A DNA stretch of 63,006 nt from Acidimicrobiaceae bacterium (lineage in GTDB: Bacteria; Actinomycetota; Acidimicrobiia; Acidimicrobiales; Ilumatobacteraceae). The notes under the pieces were generated by a model. The model ran no database searches. It saw nothing but the letters and a program-made list of their open reading frames with translations, and was not told where the DNA came from. The stretch's first letter is position 1; every line of letters starts with the position of its first letter. Positions 8,206 through 17,480 of the stretch are shown here, piece after piece. The DNA lies in NCBI GenBank assembly GCA_013204455.1, contig JABMNW010000025.1, positions 1-63,006 of the forward strand, in the 5' to 3' direction. A program made the position numbers and the translations under genes.

Positions 8206-9453
8206 TTATTTTATTAGTCCAATCAGAAAATGGCTCATCCGGCCATAGACATAGTCGTTTCTGAATTCTCGTTCGTAAAGTGCTTTGGCTTTTGATGAAA
8301 GAGATTCCAGAAGATCTCGGTCTTGGTAGAGCCTGATCACACAGTCCGTAAGACAAGGGCTCGGAGGCTCTCCGTACCGCATACCCACCGAATGTTCAAT
8401 AATTAATCTTTCTACTTCTCCGTTAAGCGACGTCAGAATTGGAAGTCCAAGCGAAAGACCATCCAAAATCTTATTCGGCAGATTCATCGTGAAATTTTCA
8501 ACATTTCGATATGGCGCAATCATTGCTACACACCGTTTGGCTAATGTCTCGATCTTCGGCCTGTCAATCCACTCAAAAACACGCACATTCGAAAGATCGC
8601 CAGCCAACTCTCTTAACTTCGTTGCATCTTGGCCATCGCCACAGAGGACGAACTCAATTTCTAAATTTAATGCCAACAGTTTGCGGGCCGCAGCAGTTAT
8701 TGCCGCAAAATCAAAAGAGGACGCGAAACTGCCAACAAACATTATTCGGAACTTACTATCAAGTTTTACTCCTTGATCGTCCCACCACCTTGACGCGTCA
8801 ATTAGATCGGCTTCTAGACATTGGGAGCCTGGCGCGGTAAGTGCAAAAATTGCATCATTTGGCCCAACCGGCGAACCACGAAATTCTGCAGCCCACTCTA
8901 GGAAACTCTTCGACATTGACGTTAAACCACTTGCATCTCGCAACGCACGCCTACCCAAATAGAAATACGGAGCCAGAAGAATCCGAAAAAGCGGTCTTAC
9001 GAAAAAAGGAACTGCACCAAGAAAATAATGTGGCCACTGATCCTTGACATCAACGACTATCGGGATACCTCGTTGGCGTGACCAACGGGTCATGACAGTC
9101 GCAGTTTCAATTGGTGGATAACCAACAAATACAACATCTGGATGACTTTGATCAACGAGTGCAGTCTTGAGGTTACGTGCCATCTGAAAATGATCCTTCA
9201 AACGCTCTATTCCTACATTTCTGTCATAACCACAACTTGGAATCAATCGAATTTCCAACAAATTCGAAATCTTAATTGTTGTCTGCGACTGGGAGCGATG
9301 CATTTTCTCCTGATGGTAAAAAGCGCTACTCCAGATCACCACATAATGACCTCGTTCGACTAGGGCATTAGCAAGATTCATCGCACGCATTGGCCGTGGA
9401 TTGCCTGCGTCGCAATGTAACGGTTCGCCGGTCTGAAGTATCCACACGTGCAT
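8206..9453 (-). CDS. Glycosyltransferase family 4 protein
   Basis: 415 residues, GT-B fold. The N-terminal MHVWILQTGEPLH is typical of WbuB-like GT4 enzymes acting in O-antigen assembly. The C-terminal half has the nucleotide-sugar site pattern (FVGSFASSFDF, FVLCGDGQDATKL, PNKILDGLSLGLPILTSLNGEV). Uses an NDP-sugar donor at the inner membrane; sugar and acceptor unknown. It is the last gene of the 46-gene leftward run and converges on the Wzz-like gene with 15 nt between stops. I see no hairpin there. Confidence 0.85.
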   Translation of the reverse strand: MHVWILQTGEPLHCDAGNPRPMRAMNLANALVERGHYVVIWSSAFYHQEKMHRSQSQTTIKISNLLEIRLIPSCGYDRNVGIERLKDHFQMARNLKTALVDQSHPDVVFVGYPPIETATVMTRWSRQRGIPIVVDVKDQWPHYFLGAVPFFVRPLFRILLAPYFYLGRRALRDASGLTSMSKSFLEWAAEFRGSPVGPNDAIFALTAPGSQCLEADLIDASRWWDDQGVKLDSKFRIMFVGSFASSFDFAAITAAARKLLALNLEIEFVLCGDGQDATKLRELAGDLSNVRVFEWIDRPKIETLAKRCVAMIAPYRNVENFTMNLPNKILDGLSLGLPILTSLNGEVERLIIEHSVGMRYGEPPSPCLTDCVIRLYQDRDLLESLSSKAKALYEREFRNDYVYGRMSHFLIGLIK

Positions 9454-9462
9454 CGCAATTGC

Positions 9463-10542
9463 CTATTTAGAATTCTTGAGAACAGAATAAATTTCTTCGG
9501 CAGCGCGTCCCGATCCGTAAGGTTGGGCATCCTTGCCCGTCGAACCAATTGCCTCCTCTGTAGCCTCAATAATTTCGATTGCAGAATCACCGCCAAGACG
9601 ATTCCATCCTGTTTCGACTAACTCAATCCATTCTGTTTCTGCTCGTAAAGTCACACACGGGACGCGGTAGAAATAGGCTTCCTTCTGCACCCCTCCAGAA
9701 TCAGTCAGGATGATCGCCGCGTTACGTTCAAGTTGAACCATGTCGAGATATCCGACTGGTTCTGTCAAAACCAGTCTCTTCCCTGTTAAATCTAAACCAA
9801 ATTGTTCGAGTTGCTTCTTCGTCCTCGGATGCAGTGGCAACACGACCTGTCTGTCTCGGGAGATGGCCTCAATTGCATCACACAAAACCCCAAGGCGATC
9901 TGCATCGTTTGTGTTCTCCTGCCGATGAATTGTCACCAGTACGTACTCTCCACAGTTACATCCAAGATTTTTAATCACTCGGGAGCGTTGCTGTGATTTC
10001 AGACCATAGTAGATACTCGCGTCATACATCACGTCGCCAACCTGGAAAATCTTAGAGTTCGGTATCCCCTCTCGCAAAAGGTGACTTACGGAATTAGCCG
10101 TTGGTGCAAAAAGAATATCCGACAAATGGTCCGCCACAACTCGATTGATCTCTTCGGGCATTGCTCGGTTAAATGAGCGAAGTCCTGCCTCTACATGAGC
10201 AACGGGAATACGCAATTTCGCCGAGGCGAGGGCGGCGGCGGCAGTCGAATTTGTATCACCATAAATTAAGCAAACATCTGGATTCTCATCGATTAATACT
10301 TGCTCAAGTCTCGTGAGCATTAGGCCGGTCATTTCACCATGTCGCTGCGCGATTACTCCAAGATTATATTTTGGATGAGGAATTTCCAATTCTGAGAAAA
10401 ATACATCGGACATATTCGCGTCGTAATGCTGGCCTGTATGTACGAGACACTCATCAATTTCGTCGTGCTCTCTGAGAACGCGCGATACGGTCGCTGCCTT
10501 GATGAACTGAGGTCTTGCTCCAACAACGGTGAGAACCTTCAT
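9463..10542 (-). CDS. wbpI: UDP-GlcNAc(3NAc)A 2-epimerase, WbpI/WecB family
   Basis: Non-hydrolysing UDP-N-acetylglucosamine 2-epimerase family, 359 residues from the ATG that overlaps the upstream stop (ATGA; a TTG at 10563 would add 7). Seen: VVGARPQFIKAATVSR at the N-terminus, HTGQHYDANMS, VYGDTN-like IYGDTNST, HVEAGLRSFNRAMPEEINR, and TDSGGVQKEAYFY. The ANMSDVFF and GVQKEAYF stretches resemble WbpI more than WecB. In P. aeruginosa WbpI turns UDP-GlcNAc3NAcA into UDP-ManNAc3NAcA. The wbpA/B/D/E homologues at the other end of the operon and wbpG nearby support that role. WecB-like activity on UDP-GlcNAc is the alternative. Confidence 0.85.
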   Translation of the reverse strand: MKVLTVVGARPQFIKAATVSRVLREHDEIDECLVHTGQHYDANMSDVFFSELEIPHPKYNLGVIAQRHGEMTGLMLTRLEQVLIDENPDVCLIYGDTNSTAAAALASAKLRIPVAHVEAGLRSFNRAMPEEINRVVADHLSDILFAPTANSVSHLLREGIPNSKIFQVGDVMYDASIYYGLKSQQRSRVIKNLGCNCGEYVLVTIHRQENTNDADRLGVLCDAIEAISRDRQVVLPLHPRTKKQLEQFGLDLTGKRLVLTEPVGYLDMVQLERNAAIILTDSGGVQKEAYFYRVPCVTLRAETEWIELVETGWNRLGGDSAIEIIEATEEAIGSTGKDAQPYGSGRAAEEIYSVLKNSK

Positions 10543-11690
10543 TTCGCGACAGTCTTGATGCAATCAGAACCAAGGATGCGGCTATATAGTCCAACAAGTT
10601 TGTCAGATTCATTTTCCCATGAATATTTCTCAACAATCGCCTGCTTCCCTCGTTCACCCATTTTCATTGCCTCTAGCGGATGCTCAAGTAACCACACCAC
10701 GGCATTCACTATCTCTTGAACATTCACAGGGTCGACGAGTAAACCACATTCTTCATCACCAATAATTTTACGCCATAACGGAAAGCCCGAGGCGATCACT
10801 GGCAAACCAGCGGCCATGTACTCGAAAAGTTTGACGGGCTGTGACTCCAAGTGATTTGGCAGAGGATGAAGAAGAAGCAATCCAATACGAGCTGCTGCGA
10901 GCAATTTTGCGACCTCAGCGCGATTTGCCAATCCGACATAGTCAATCTGACTCCACCCAGGCATCGCCGAGAGCTCGTCCTGATAATTATCTGGCGAGAA
11001 GTATCCAGCCAAATTCAGTCGCACATTCAACTCGGTTGGCAACGCCCCAAGAGTTTTTACTATTTCTATTAGCCCTCGACCAGCAGAAATAACACCAATA
11101 TACGTCAATCTACTTTCTCGTTGAAGATACGGTGCCGCATCATCCACCTTCATCTCATCGACAATCGCATAATTTTGAACACAGATTGTCTTCTTGGACG
11201 GAAAACGACGACCAATCGAAGGAGTCGCAACGACTAAACCATCAAAACATCTACTGCAACCATACTCAATCAAAGAAACAATAACCGCTACAACACGCCG
11301 AGAGTACATCGGCAACCAGTATTTTGAAAGTATCTGCTTAGGTACATCTTCATGAATATCATAAATAACTTTATAACCGAGCAGTTTGAATAGAAAACCG
11401 GCGGGCAAAAGTTCAGGGTCGTGAAAATGTATTAATTTTGGTCGTAACTTTCTCACACGAACGAACGCACGAAAGGAGGTAACAAAAATACGGCCAAGAC
11501 GACCAAAACCACTTTTCCCCACATCGAATACTTGAATCATTCCATCTCTGAGATTGATTTGATCATCGCCCATTGCATCGGCAACAACTAGCACTACATC
11601 TTGCGTCAGTCTCGCCTTCGCGCTATTGATCTCTTTAACAAGAATTCGAACATCATGTCGCGGATGGACCGTCGAAAGATGGACAATCAC
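10539..11690 (-). CDS. Glycosyltransferase family 4 protein
   Basis: 383 residues, GT-B fold, GTG start in a GTGA overlap with the polymerase gene. N-terminal HPRHDVRILVKE and YDIHEDVP resemble the acceptor half of GT4 enzymes. The C-terminal half has YIGVISAGRGL, LFEYMAAGLPVIASGFPLW and the Glu-rich NDP site. It sits between wbpI and the wzy-like gene, so it probably adds the aminouronic acid or a neighbouring sugar; that assignment is inference. Confidence 0.8.
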   Translation of the reverse strand: MIVHLSTVHPRHDVRILVKEINSAKARLTQDVVLVVADAMGDDQINLRDGMIQVFDVGKSGFGRLGRIFVTSFRAFVRVRKLRPKLIHFHDPELLPAGFLFKLLGYKVIYDIHEDVPKQILSKYWLPMYSRRVVAVIVSLIEYGCSRCFDGLVVATPSIGRRFPSKKTICVQNYAIVDEMKVDDAAPYLQRESRLTYIGVISAGRGLIEIVKTLGALPTELNVRLNLAGYFSPDNYQDELSAMPGWSQIDYVGLANRAEVAKLLAAARIGLLLLHPLPNHLESQPVKLFEYMAAGLPVIASGFPLWRKIIGDEECGLLVDPVNVQEIVNAVVWLLEHPLEAMKMGERGKQAIVEKYSWENESDKLVGLYSRILGSDCIKTVAK

Positions 11691-12913
11691 CGATTTGCTC
11701 CGAATCGATTGACAGACAGATACGAACTACCGTGCATCATTCCAACTAATGCGGCGAAGATGTAACCAGATGGGGCAATCCAAAGAAATTCCACTCCAAA
11801 GCCATAAACAAAGGCAAATACATAAAGCGAACCAATCCCGATACCCGCTGGTTGCCATCTTCTGTAAGCCGAAACCAACACAAAATAAAACAGTGAAAGC
11901 CAAAGTAGGACGCCTATTGGCCCCCATTCCCACAGCATTCTTCCAAGTAGTGAGTCAAAATTAAAAAATGACGTACCTTGCTGATACTGAAAGTTCGCAA
12001 TCGCCCCGGGCCCCATACCAGTAAAAACAAATAAAAGTGGCGAAGATAACTCTTTTGCACTATTTAAAAAAAAGTAGACCCACTTCCCGAAGCGATCAAC
12101 TGCCGATATATCCACCCTTTGAAACCTCTCAAGACTTTGAAAGATCAAACCCTGTTTAGAAACTAACGACCAACCCACTAGAAGTATCAACGCCACCGCA
12201 AACGCGGAGGCAGCGAACACAAATCGGCGTTCGAGATGATGACCACCGGCAACATAAAGAATAAGCACGAACGACGCGATTAGCGCACCCATCATTGAGG
12301 ATTTTGATCCGGAAGAAAACGTTAGCGCCAGCGAACTGATCGACAAAAATCCAAAAAGCATTCCAATAATTCGCTTCTCGGTTTTAAAAAGCATTATAGA
12401 CAGTGCACATAAACCAATCGTAAGGATGCCGAGTAAAAACCCCACGTTCGCAGGCGCAGTATTCGCGCCAACTCGGGCGTAACCATAGTACGTCCTGACA
12501 CCAGACATGTACTGGGAAATCGTGTTCTCCGTAGCAATAAGTGCGACGCTAAGAAACACCGCGAGGTATTTTAAACCAAAACGTTTAGCCGCACTAGAAA
12601 AGAATAGTAAAACAATTAGAAAAGCAACGCTCCTCGAAATAATTACGAACGAAAAGAAAATTTCAAGACCATTTAGGTAGAGATGCGACACACTAGAAAT
12701 TAGCCCATATAAGATAATCAACCAAGTAAGCGCAACGATAAATTGATCTACGTCTGACCGCACTACAAAAATAAGCGCAATTAGCAATACCGGTATAAAA
12801 ACGTCGGCGTAAGCCATATTTTCATCTATCTTTCCAGATAAGAAACTTATAAGAATAAATGTTGTTCCAACGCTCCATGTAATCAGCGCTCTTGGGCTTA
12901 GAACCTGTTTCAT
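11687..12913 (-). CDS. Wzy-like O-antigen polymerase (multi-pass membrane protein)
   Basis: 408 residues, almost wholly hydrophobic, with roughly 10-12 predicted membrane helices and a larger extracytoplasmic loop near the C-terminal third (about 260-310). Size, topology and place within the glycan operon fit Wzy/O-antigen ligase family proteins, which join repeat units or transfer the polymer. Sequence motifs in this family are weak, so the polymerase-versus-ligase choice is open. ATG start in an ATGA overlap with wbpG. Confidence 0.7.
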   Translation of the reverse strand: MKQVLSPRALITWSVGTTFILISFLSGKIDENMAYADVFIPVLLIALIFVVRSDVDQFIVALTWLIILYGLISSVSHLYLNGLEIFFSFVIISRSVAFLIVLLFFSSAAKRFGLKYLAVFLSVALIATENTISQYMSGVRTYYGYARVGANTAPANVGFLLGILTIGLCALSIMLFKTEKRIIGMLFGFLSISSLALTFSSGSKSSMMGALIASFVLILYVAGGHHLERRFVFAASAFAVALILLVGWSLVSKQGLIFQSLERFQRVDISAVDRFGKWVYFFLNSAKELSSPLLFVFTGMGPGAIANFQYQQGTSFFNFDSLLGRMLWEWGPIGVLLWLSLFYFVLVSAYRRWQPAGIGIGSLYVFAFVYGFGVEFLWIAPSGYIFAALVGMMHGSSYLSVNRFGANR

Positions 12914-14070
12914 CCTGCAGAATCCGATGATGAAAAGATATTCTTACTTTGTAATCGCTTGTAAAGCGCAACCGAACGATTCCAGACTCGCGATTCTGTG
13001 GCGAACTCATCGTGTGCTCGTTCTGGTCTATGCAAATATTCAGAGAGTTCTTCCTGAGACCAGTTGATCTTTTTCAGAAAATATATTAAATCCTCATCAA
13101 GACTGGCTTGCGATGGATAAGGAATCCCAGTGAGAAGTGCCTCCGCTTCCGCACGCGAAATTTGCCCAGTCACAATTAGGGTCGAAAGATGCACCCGTCT
13201 TTTATCCACTCCGAACTTCATCGGCAACAAGTACCCCTGATAAAAGCGAGTAAATACAGACTCATAATGCTTATACGGGTAGGGCTTATAACTGAAGTCA
13301 CGTTGCAGAATTTCCAACGCATCGGCCTTCTTATATTCGACAAAGTCCAGAAAGCGAACCCAAGATATGCGCCGAACTACCCGATACCAAATCAAATCCA
13401 ATGTTCCAACGATTGGAAACGTCTTTGGTTTAAGAGTTCGATCATGTGCCTTTGCGATTGACCTAATATTGCGCGCGTCGAACTTCAACCAATTCCATGA
13501 CGGTGGCATTCGCATGCCCTCAGTAGAAGCATTATGTCCGGACAGGATGAAGTCGATTTTATGCTTAGCCGCCATTTTGTAGTTCGTCGCCAACATCGCA
13601 TTGTCATAAAGTAATTCGACATCGATTACGTCTGCAGAAAAAAAGGCGTCCATTAAATTTCTGTATTCTCGCCAATCAATCACATGTGTATGCAGGTCGA
13701 CACCTAATTGTCGAACTAGATTTTCGATATTATTCTGAGCAAGTTCGGAATTCCATCCGTTATCCATATGCACAGCAAGCGGTCGAAGACCAAGTTCCAT
13801 CGCGCGAACCAACGTAAATGCGCTATCTACGCCACCGGATAATCCGACAATACAGTCATATTGCTTGCCAACAGCTCGTCGCTTAACTTCAGTAACGAAC
13901 CTCTCTAACTTGGCCAAGCGTTCGACAGGATCCATAAAAAGTAACTTTCCAGAATCGCGAAGAAGTGCCGTGCAGTAAGAGCAAACTCCATCTGCGTCGA
14001 AGGTGATGTCTGGTGCAGATGTATCCATTACGCAACGGGTACATTGTTGCGTTGGGGTTTTAGGGTTCAT
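12910..14070 (-). CDS. wbpG: N-acetyl sugar amidotransferase, WbpG family
   Basis: Converts an acetamido group on a UDP-sugar to acetamidino, using ammonia from the HisH2/HisF2 pair. 386 residues. An N-terminal four-Cys zinc motif (C10, C13, C30, C33) precedes the ATP pyrophosphatase P-loop SGGVDS (78-83), and a RFYQGYLLPMKFG region lies near the C-terminus, as in WbpG/PseA. It is followed directly, by 4-nt overlaps, by hisF2 and hisH2, the order of ammonia channelling partners. In P. aeruginosa O5 this trio makes the ManNAc3NAmA residue. PseA-type action on a nonulosonic acid is possible, but no such pathway is complete here. Confidence 0.88.
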   Translation of the reverse strand: MNPKTPTQQCTRCVMDTSAPDITFDADGVCSYCTALLRDSGKLLFMDPVERLAKLERFVTEVKRRAVGKQYDCIVGLSGGVDSAFTLVRAMELGLRPLAVHMDNGWNSELAQNNIENLVRQLGVDLHTHVIDWREYRNLMDAFFSADVIDVELLYDNAMLATNYKMAAKHKIDFILSGHNASTEGMRMPPSWNWLKFDARNIRSIAKAHDRTLKPKTFPIVGTLDLIWYRVVRRISWVRFLDFVEYKKADALEILQRDFSYKPYPYKHYESVFTRFYQGYLLPMKFGVDKRRVHLSTLIVTGQISRAEAEALLTGIPYPSQASLDEDLIYFLKKINWSQEELSEYLHRPERAHDEFATESRVWNRSVALYKRLQSKNIFSSSDSAG

Positions 14071-14828
14071 TTTTCGGTCACTTTGACGAGTTCATCGTAT
14101 GCCGGATAGGTAATCAGAACCGCGCGATGCGGACCTTGAAAGACGCAGAATGCACCAACCGCTACCGCGTCTGCACCAGCTTTCACGGCATCTGCGATGT
14201 GAGTAATAGATCCAACTCCACCAGATACGACCAACGGAACCGATGTGATCCTTGCAGCTAGCGCAATTAACTCGGTGTCCACTCCCGCCATCATCCCTTC
14301 GCGATCAACATTCATTAAAAGTATTTCGCCAGCACCGGCGCCAATCGCTCGAGTAAGAAACTCTTCCCATGATTCGGATACAATTTTCCGACTTTTCGAT
14401 GCATAAAGACCACGGCGTCCTCGCCAGTCGCTTTTGACATCAATCGAAGCCACGACACTAGAAGACCCAGCGAAATCAGCAATTGAACTGATGGTCTTGA
14501 TGTCATCCATCGCCGCAGATTGCACTGCAACTTTTTCAATTCCTAACGAAAGTAATTGCCGAGCCTGTTGAACATTTTTAACTCCGCCACCGTAACAAAC
14601 CGGCATAAAGCACTCAGAAGCAATTTGTTCGATTAGCCGATAATTCGGCTCCGATTGATTACGGCTCGCGTCTATGTCAAGGACTATTAGTTCGTCCACT
14701 TCTTTTTCATTGAAGATCCGAATCGCATTAATCGGATCGCCAACATATACAGGTTTACGAAATTGCCTCGTCTTAACCAGACCACCATCATGGATTAGCA
14801 GAGAAGGAATTACACGGTGTTTAAGCAT
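14067..14828 (-). CDS. hisF2: HisF2-like ammonia-channelling subunit of the amidotransferase
   Basis: 253 residues, HisF (beta/alpha)8 barrel. The start MLKHRVIPSLLIHDGG aligns with histidine-pathway HisF, but the catalytic Asp11 of that enzyme is Leu here, while the second Asp region (SIDVKSDW) is kept. The loss suits a barrel that only passes ammonia to WbpG and no longer makes imidazole glycerol phosphate. Located between wbpG and hisH2, with a 4-nt overlap to wbpG and none to hisH2. A true hisF would be expected with hisA, which is absent. Confidence 0.85.
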   Translation of the reverse strand: MLKHRVIPSLLIHDGGLVKTRQFRKPVYVGDPINAIRIFNEKEVDELIVLDIDASRNQSEPNYRLIEQIASECFMPVCYGGGVKNVQQARQLLSLGIEKVAVQSAAMDDIKTISSIADFAGSSSVVASIDVKSDWRGRRGLYASKSRKIVSESWEEFLTRAIGAGAGEILLMNVDREGMMAGVDTELIALAARITSVPLVVSGGVGSITHIADAVKAGADAVAVGAFCVFQGPHRAVLITYPAYDELVKVTEK

Positions 14829-15440
14829 CTAGATTTCACAGAAGTTTCGAATTAGGTCGATCCCAAATCGATGACTTTTTTCCGGATGAAACTGAACACC
14901 ATAAGTGTTCTCGCGACTAAACCCGGACGTAAATTCCTCGCCGTATGTTGTTGTCATTAATACATCTTCATTGTTACTGCATTCCACATAATACGAGTGC
15001 ACGAAATAAAAGCGAACTTCTGATGAACTGCTATTGACCAGTGGATTGGTTTTCTGCACAGCAACGGTATTCCAACCCATATGAGGGACTTTGCGCATCG
15101 AATAATTTTCTGTAGAAAATTTTCTAACGTGAGCGTCGAATACGCCTATACCTGGTATCTCGCCTTCGTCGCTGGAGAGGCACAGCAAGTGCATCCCCAG
15201 ACAAATACCAAGAACCGGAATTTTTCTTTCAGTAATCACTTCCCTAATCGGACCAACAAGGTCACGTTCTTGTAGCGCCGTCATTCCAGCATCGAACGAA
15301 CCAACTCCTGTGATAATTAGTTTGTCTGCTGTCTGAATATCTAATGGAGTGGAACCCTTCTTGGCGATTCCGCCCACCTTTTTGACCATGTTCAATACGG
15401 ACCCAAGATTTCCAATTCCGTAGTCAAGGACCGTAATCAT
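14829..15440 (-). CDS. hisH2: HisH2-like glutamine amidotransferase
   Basis: 203 residues, class I glutamine amidotransferase releasing ammonia from Gln. The triad is complete: Cys80 in GICLGMHLL, His185 and Glu187 in FHPEKSH. The oxyanion region starts with YGIGNLGSV. Adjacent to hisF2 with no spacing and overlapping the next GT gene by ATGA. With HisF2 and WbpG it should form the acetamidino-forming complex. Confidence 0.88.
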   Translation of the reverse strand: MITVLDYGIGNLGSVLNMVKKVGGIAKKGSTPLDIQTADKLIITGVGSFDAGMTALQERDLVGPIREVITERKIPVLGICLGMHLLCLSSDEGEIPGIGVFDAHVRKFSTENYSMRKVPHMGWNTVAVQKTNPLVNSSSSEVRFYFVHSYYVECSNNEDVLMTTTYGEEFTSGFSRENTYGVQFHPEKSHRFGIDLIRNFCEI

Positions 15441-16615
15441 GCTGGCAACGCGGTTAAGGCCAGCCGATAAAATTCATGCACGCCACGTAAATAGCTTCCG
15501 TGACCGAAGCGCTCGACAACATCACTGCGAAGACTCTCGGGGTCAAAGTCTTGATATCTGCTACGAATCTCGTCCATAGCTGACGTCATCTGATCGACGT
15601 CGCCAAGCTCAACGAGCAATCCATTTGACGAACTAACTATCGAATCTGGGCCCCCACAACGAGTCGATACGACAGGTATTCCACTCGCAAGTGCTTCAAG
15701 AATTACCACGCCAAATGTCTCGACCTGGCTTGATACCACAAGACAGTTGCTTTCGGACATTAACTTTGCAACCTCATCACGATTCTTGTATCCGACAAAT
15801 AACACTTGATTATTGATTTTCAGTTCTTTTGTCAATAATTCAAGTCTGCGGTGGAGCGGGCCGGAACCCACAATTATCAATCGAACAGATTCACGCCTAT
15901 CCAAGTTTTCAAAGGCACGGATCAATAATTCGTGATTCTTATTTTCGTCGAGCGCTCCCACAGCAATGTAAGTAAATTTCTCATTAAGTTTATCGTTTCG
16001 TAAACGAATTGGACGCTTCAAGTCTTGTGGCAAAAGATTAGGCAACACCGAAATTCGGCCATCGTAAGAACCGAGATACTTATAAATTGAGTCAACTAAC
16101 GCGCTACTAACCGCAGAAATTCCAGCCGCAGATATCGCTACCGAAGCGACCTCATGGCTAAACCGTTGACTCATTACACCACGTTGGAATGCAGAATTGT
16201 GCTCTGTAACGGCGTAACTAATACCAGTTGACTCAAAAATACTTTTTGCAATAGACCCGGCAAATATGAAACCGTGTGCATGAATCAAATCTGGAGGGCC
16301 ATTGTCCTTGACATAATCTCTAAAGAGTTTGTTGCCAACCTTTGTGTACTGTGCAATTAGCCTCTCCACCGAGACGTAATGCTCTGGAACTAATCTCCGA
16401 CGATAATCCCGCACAACATCAACCGAGTGGTCAAATTCGACCTTCTCATATAAATACTTCGAAAAGAGACCCCGCGGTGAAATGAATCCTGGTGCAACTA
16501 CACCGACCTTCGTCCCGTCAGCGACAAGGGCGTTTGCAAGATCTCGCTGAAAAATTCCTCCAAGTGGCACACGTTTGGTGACGTAGTGCTCGGAGGGAAT
16601 AATTAAAACATGCAT
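15437..16615 (-). CDS. Glycosyltransferase family 4 protein
   Basis: 392 residues. GT-B fold with an N-terminal acceptor domain (HVLIIPSEHYVT, LAGALVADGT-like LANALVADGTKV, DLIHAHGFIFAG) and a C-terminal donor domain (VGALDENKNHELLIRAF, IVGSGPLHRRLE, FVGYKNRDEVAKLMSESN, TFGVVILEALASGIPVVST). The E-x7-E donor motif is present as EVV-type 'ETFGVVILE'. Close to the amidotransferase trio, so it may transfer the acetamidino sugar; inference only. Confidence 0.88.
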   Translation of the reverse strand: MHVLIIPSEHYVTKRVPLGGIFQRDLANALVADGTKVGVVAPGFISPRGLFSKYLYEKVEFDHSVDVVRDYRRRLVPEHYVSVERLIAQYTKVGNKLFRDYVKDNGPPDLIHAHGFIFAGSIAKSIFESTGISYAVTEHNSAFQRGVMSQRFSHEVASVAISAAGISAVSSALVDSIYKYLGSYDGRISVLPNLLPQDLKRPIRLRNDKLNEKFTYIAVGALDENKNHELLIRAFENLDRRESVRLIIVGSGPLHRRLELLTKELKINNQVLFVGYKNRDEVAKLMSESNCLVVSSQVETFGVVILEALASGIPVVSTRCGGPDSIVSSSNGLLVELGDVDQMTSAMDEIRSRYQDFDPESLRSDVVERFGHGSYLRGVHEFYRLALTALPA

Positions 16616-16622
16616 TGGTCGT

Positions 16623-17468
16623 CTACTCCTCGGACCTTTGATAAAGAGTAAAGGTTCCGCTACGACCGAGCATCTTCTTCTTACAAAACATGTCGATCTT
16701 CAGTAATGCAGGGGTCAGAACCCTCATAATCCAATTCAATTTATAAACCGACGAACTAAGAAAAATCCAGACCGCATTCATCAGACCGTAAAAAATCATT
16801 GAATTAGCTTCAATGGGTGAATTTAAAAGCCAGGTCGATCCATCAATTTCTTTGATGCACCTAAACCCCTCGATCTTCAATCTTGCATCAAAAGTCATTC
16901 GCTCTCTTAAAGTGTTATGTGCAGAGCCATAACCTGGATTGCGGAATGGACTGGCGTTACGAGACAGCATCGGCTCATAAATGACAAGCGTCCCCCCTTT
17001 CTTCACACTCCTGGCGGCAAGCCGAAGTGCGTTTAAAAATTGTGATTCGTCTGTGATGTGGAGAAAAACCATGATTACTGTCACGCAGTCAAACTGACCG
17101 GAAAACAAGTCTGCTGACATTGTTCCAAGATTGCCGACAATCCCACGCACTTCTGGAAACCGATTGCGGAGATCCTCAATTGCCAAACTTGAAACATCGA
17201 TCCCAGTGACATTTATCGAATGTCCCCACAAATTAAACATCTGCTGAGTCCAGAATCCAGTGCCAACTCCAAGTTCTAAAATTGTTGCCGGTTGGACAGA
17301 GATCGCCGAGACCAAGTTTATAAATGTGGCGCTCTCACTGCGATATTTTGCGTCATTGTAAGCAAGCGAAAGTCCGGTTTGACCCACGGCCTTTAATGAA
17401 CCTTGATAATTTGAATGCAAACTATTCCAATAGTTCTCGCTGTGATACTGCGAGGATGACTTTCCCAT
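16623..17468 (-). CDS. Class I SAM-dependent methyltransferase
   Basis: 281 residues. Motif I is ILELGVGTGFWTQQM, followed by VTGIDVSSLAI and FDCVTVIMVFLHI in the Rossmann core; the C-terminal 80 residues include a hydrophobic stretch (about 215-240). Probably O-methylates a sugar of the glycan or caps the chain. It could instead act on a nucleotide sugar. Lies between a GT2 gene and a GT4 gene with spacings of 12 and 7 nt. Confidence 0.78.
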   Translation of the reverse strand: MGKSSSQYHSENYWNSLHSNYQGSLKAVGQTGLSLAYNDAKYRSESATFINLVSAISVQPATILELGVGTGFWTQQMFNLWGHSINVTGIDVSSLAIEDLRNRFPEVRGIVGNLGTMSADLFSGQFDCVTVIMVFLHITDESQFLNALRLAARSVKKGGTLVIYEPMLSRNASPFRNPGYGSAHNTLRERMTFDARLKIEGFRCIKEIDGSTWLLNSPIEANSMIFYGLMNAVWIFLSSSVYKLNWIMRVLTPALLKIDMFCKKKMLGRSGTFTLYQRSEE

Positions 17469-17480
17469 GACAAAAATAGT

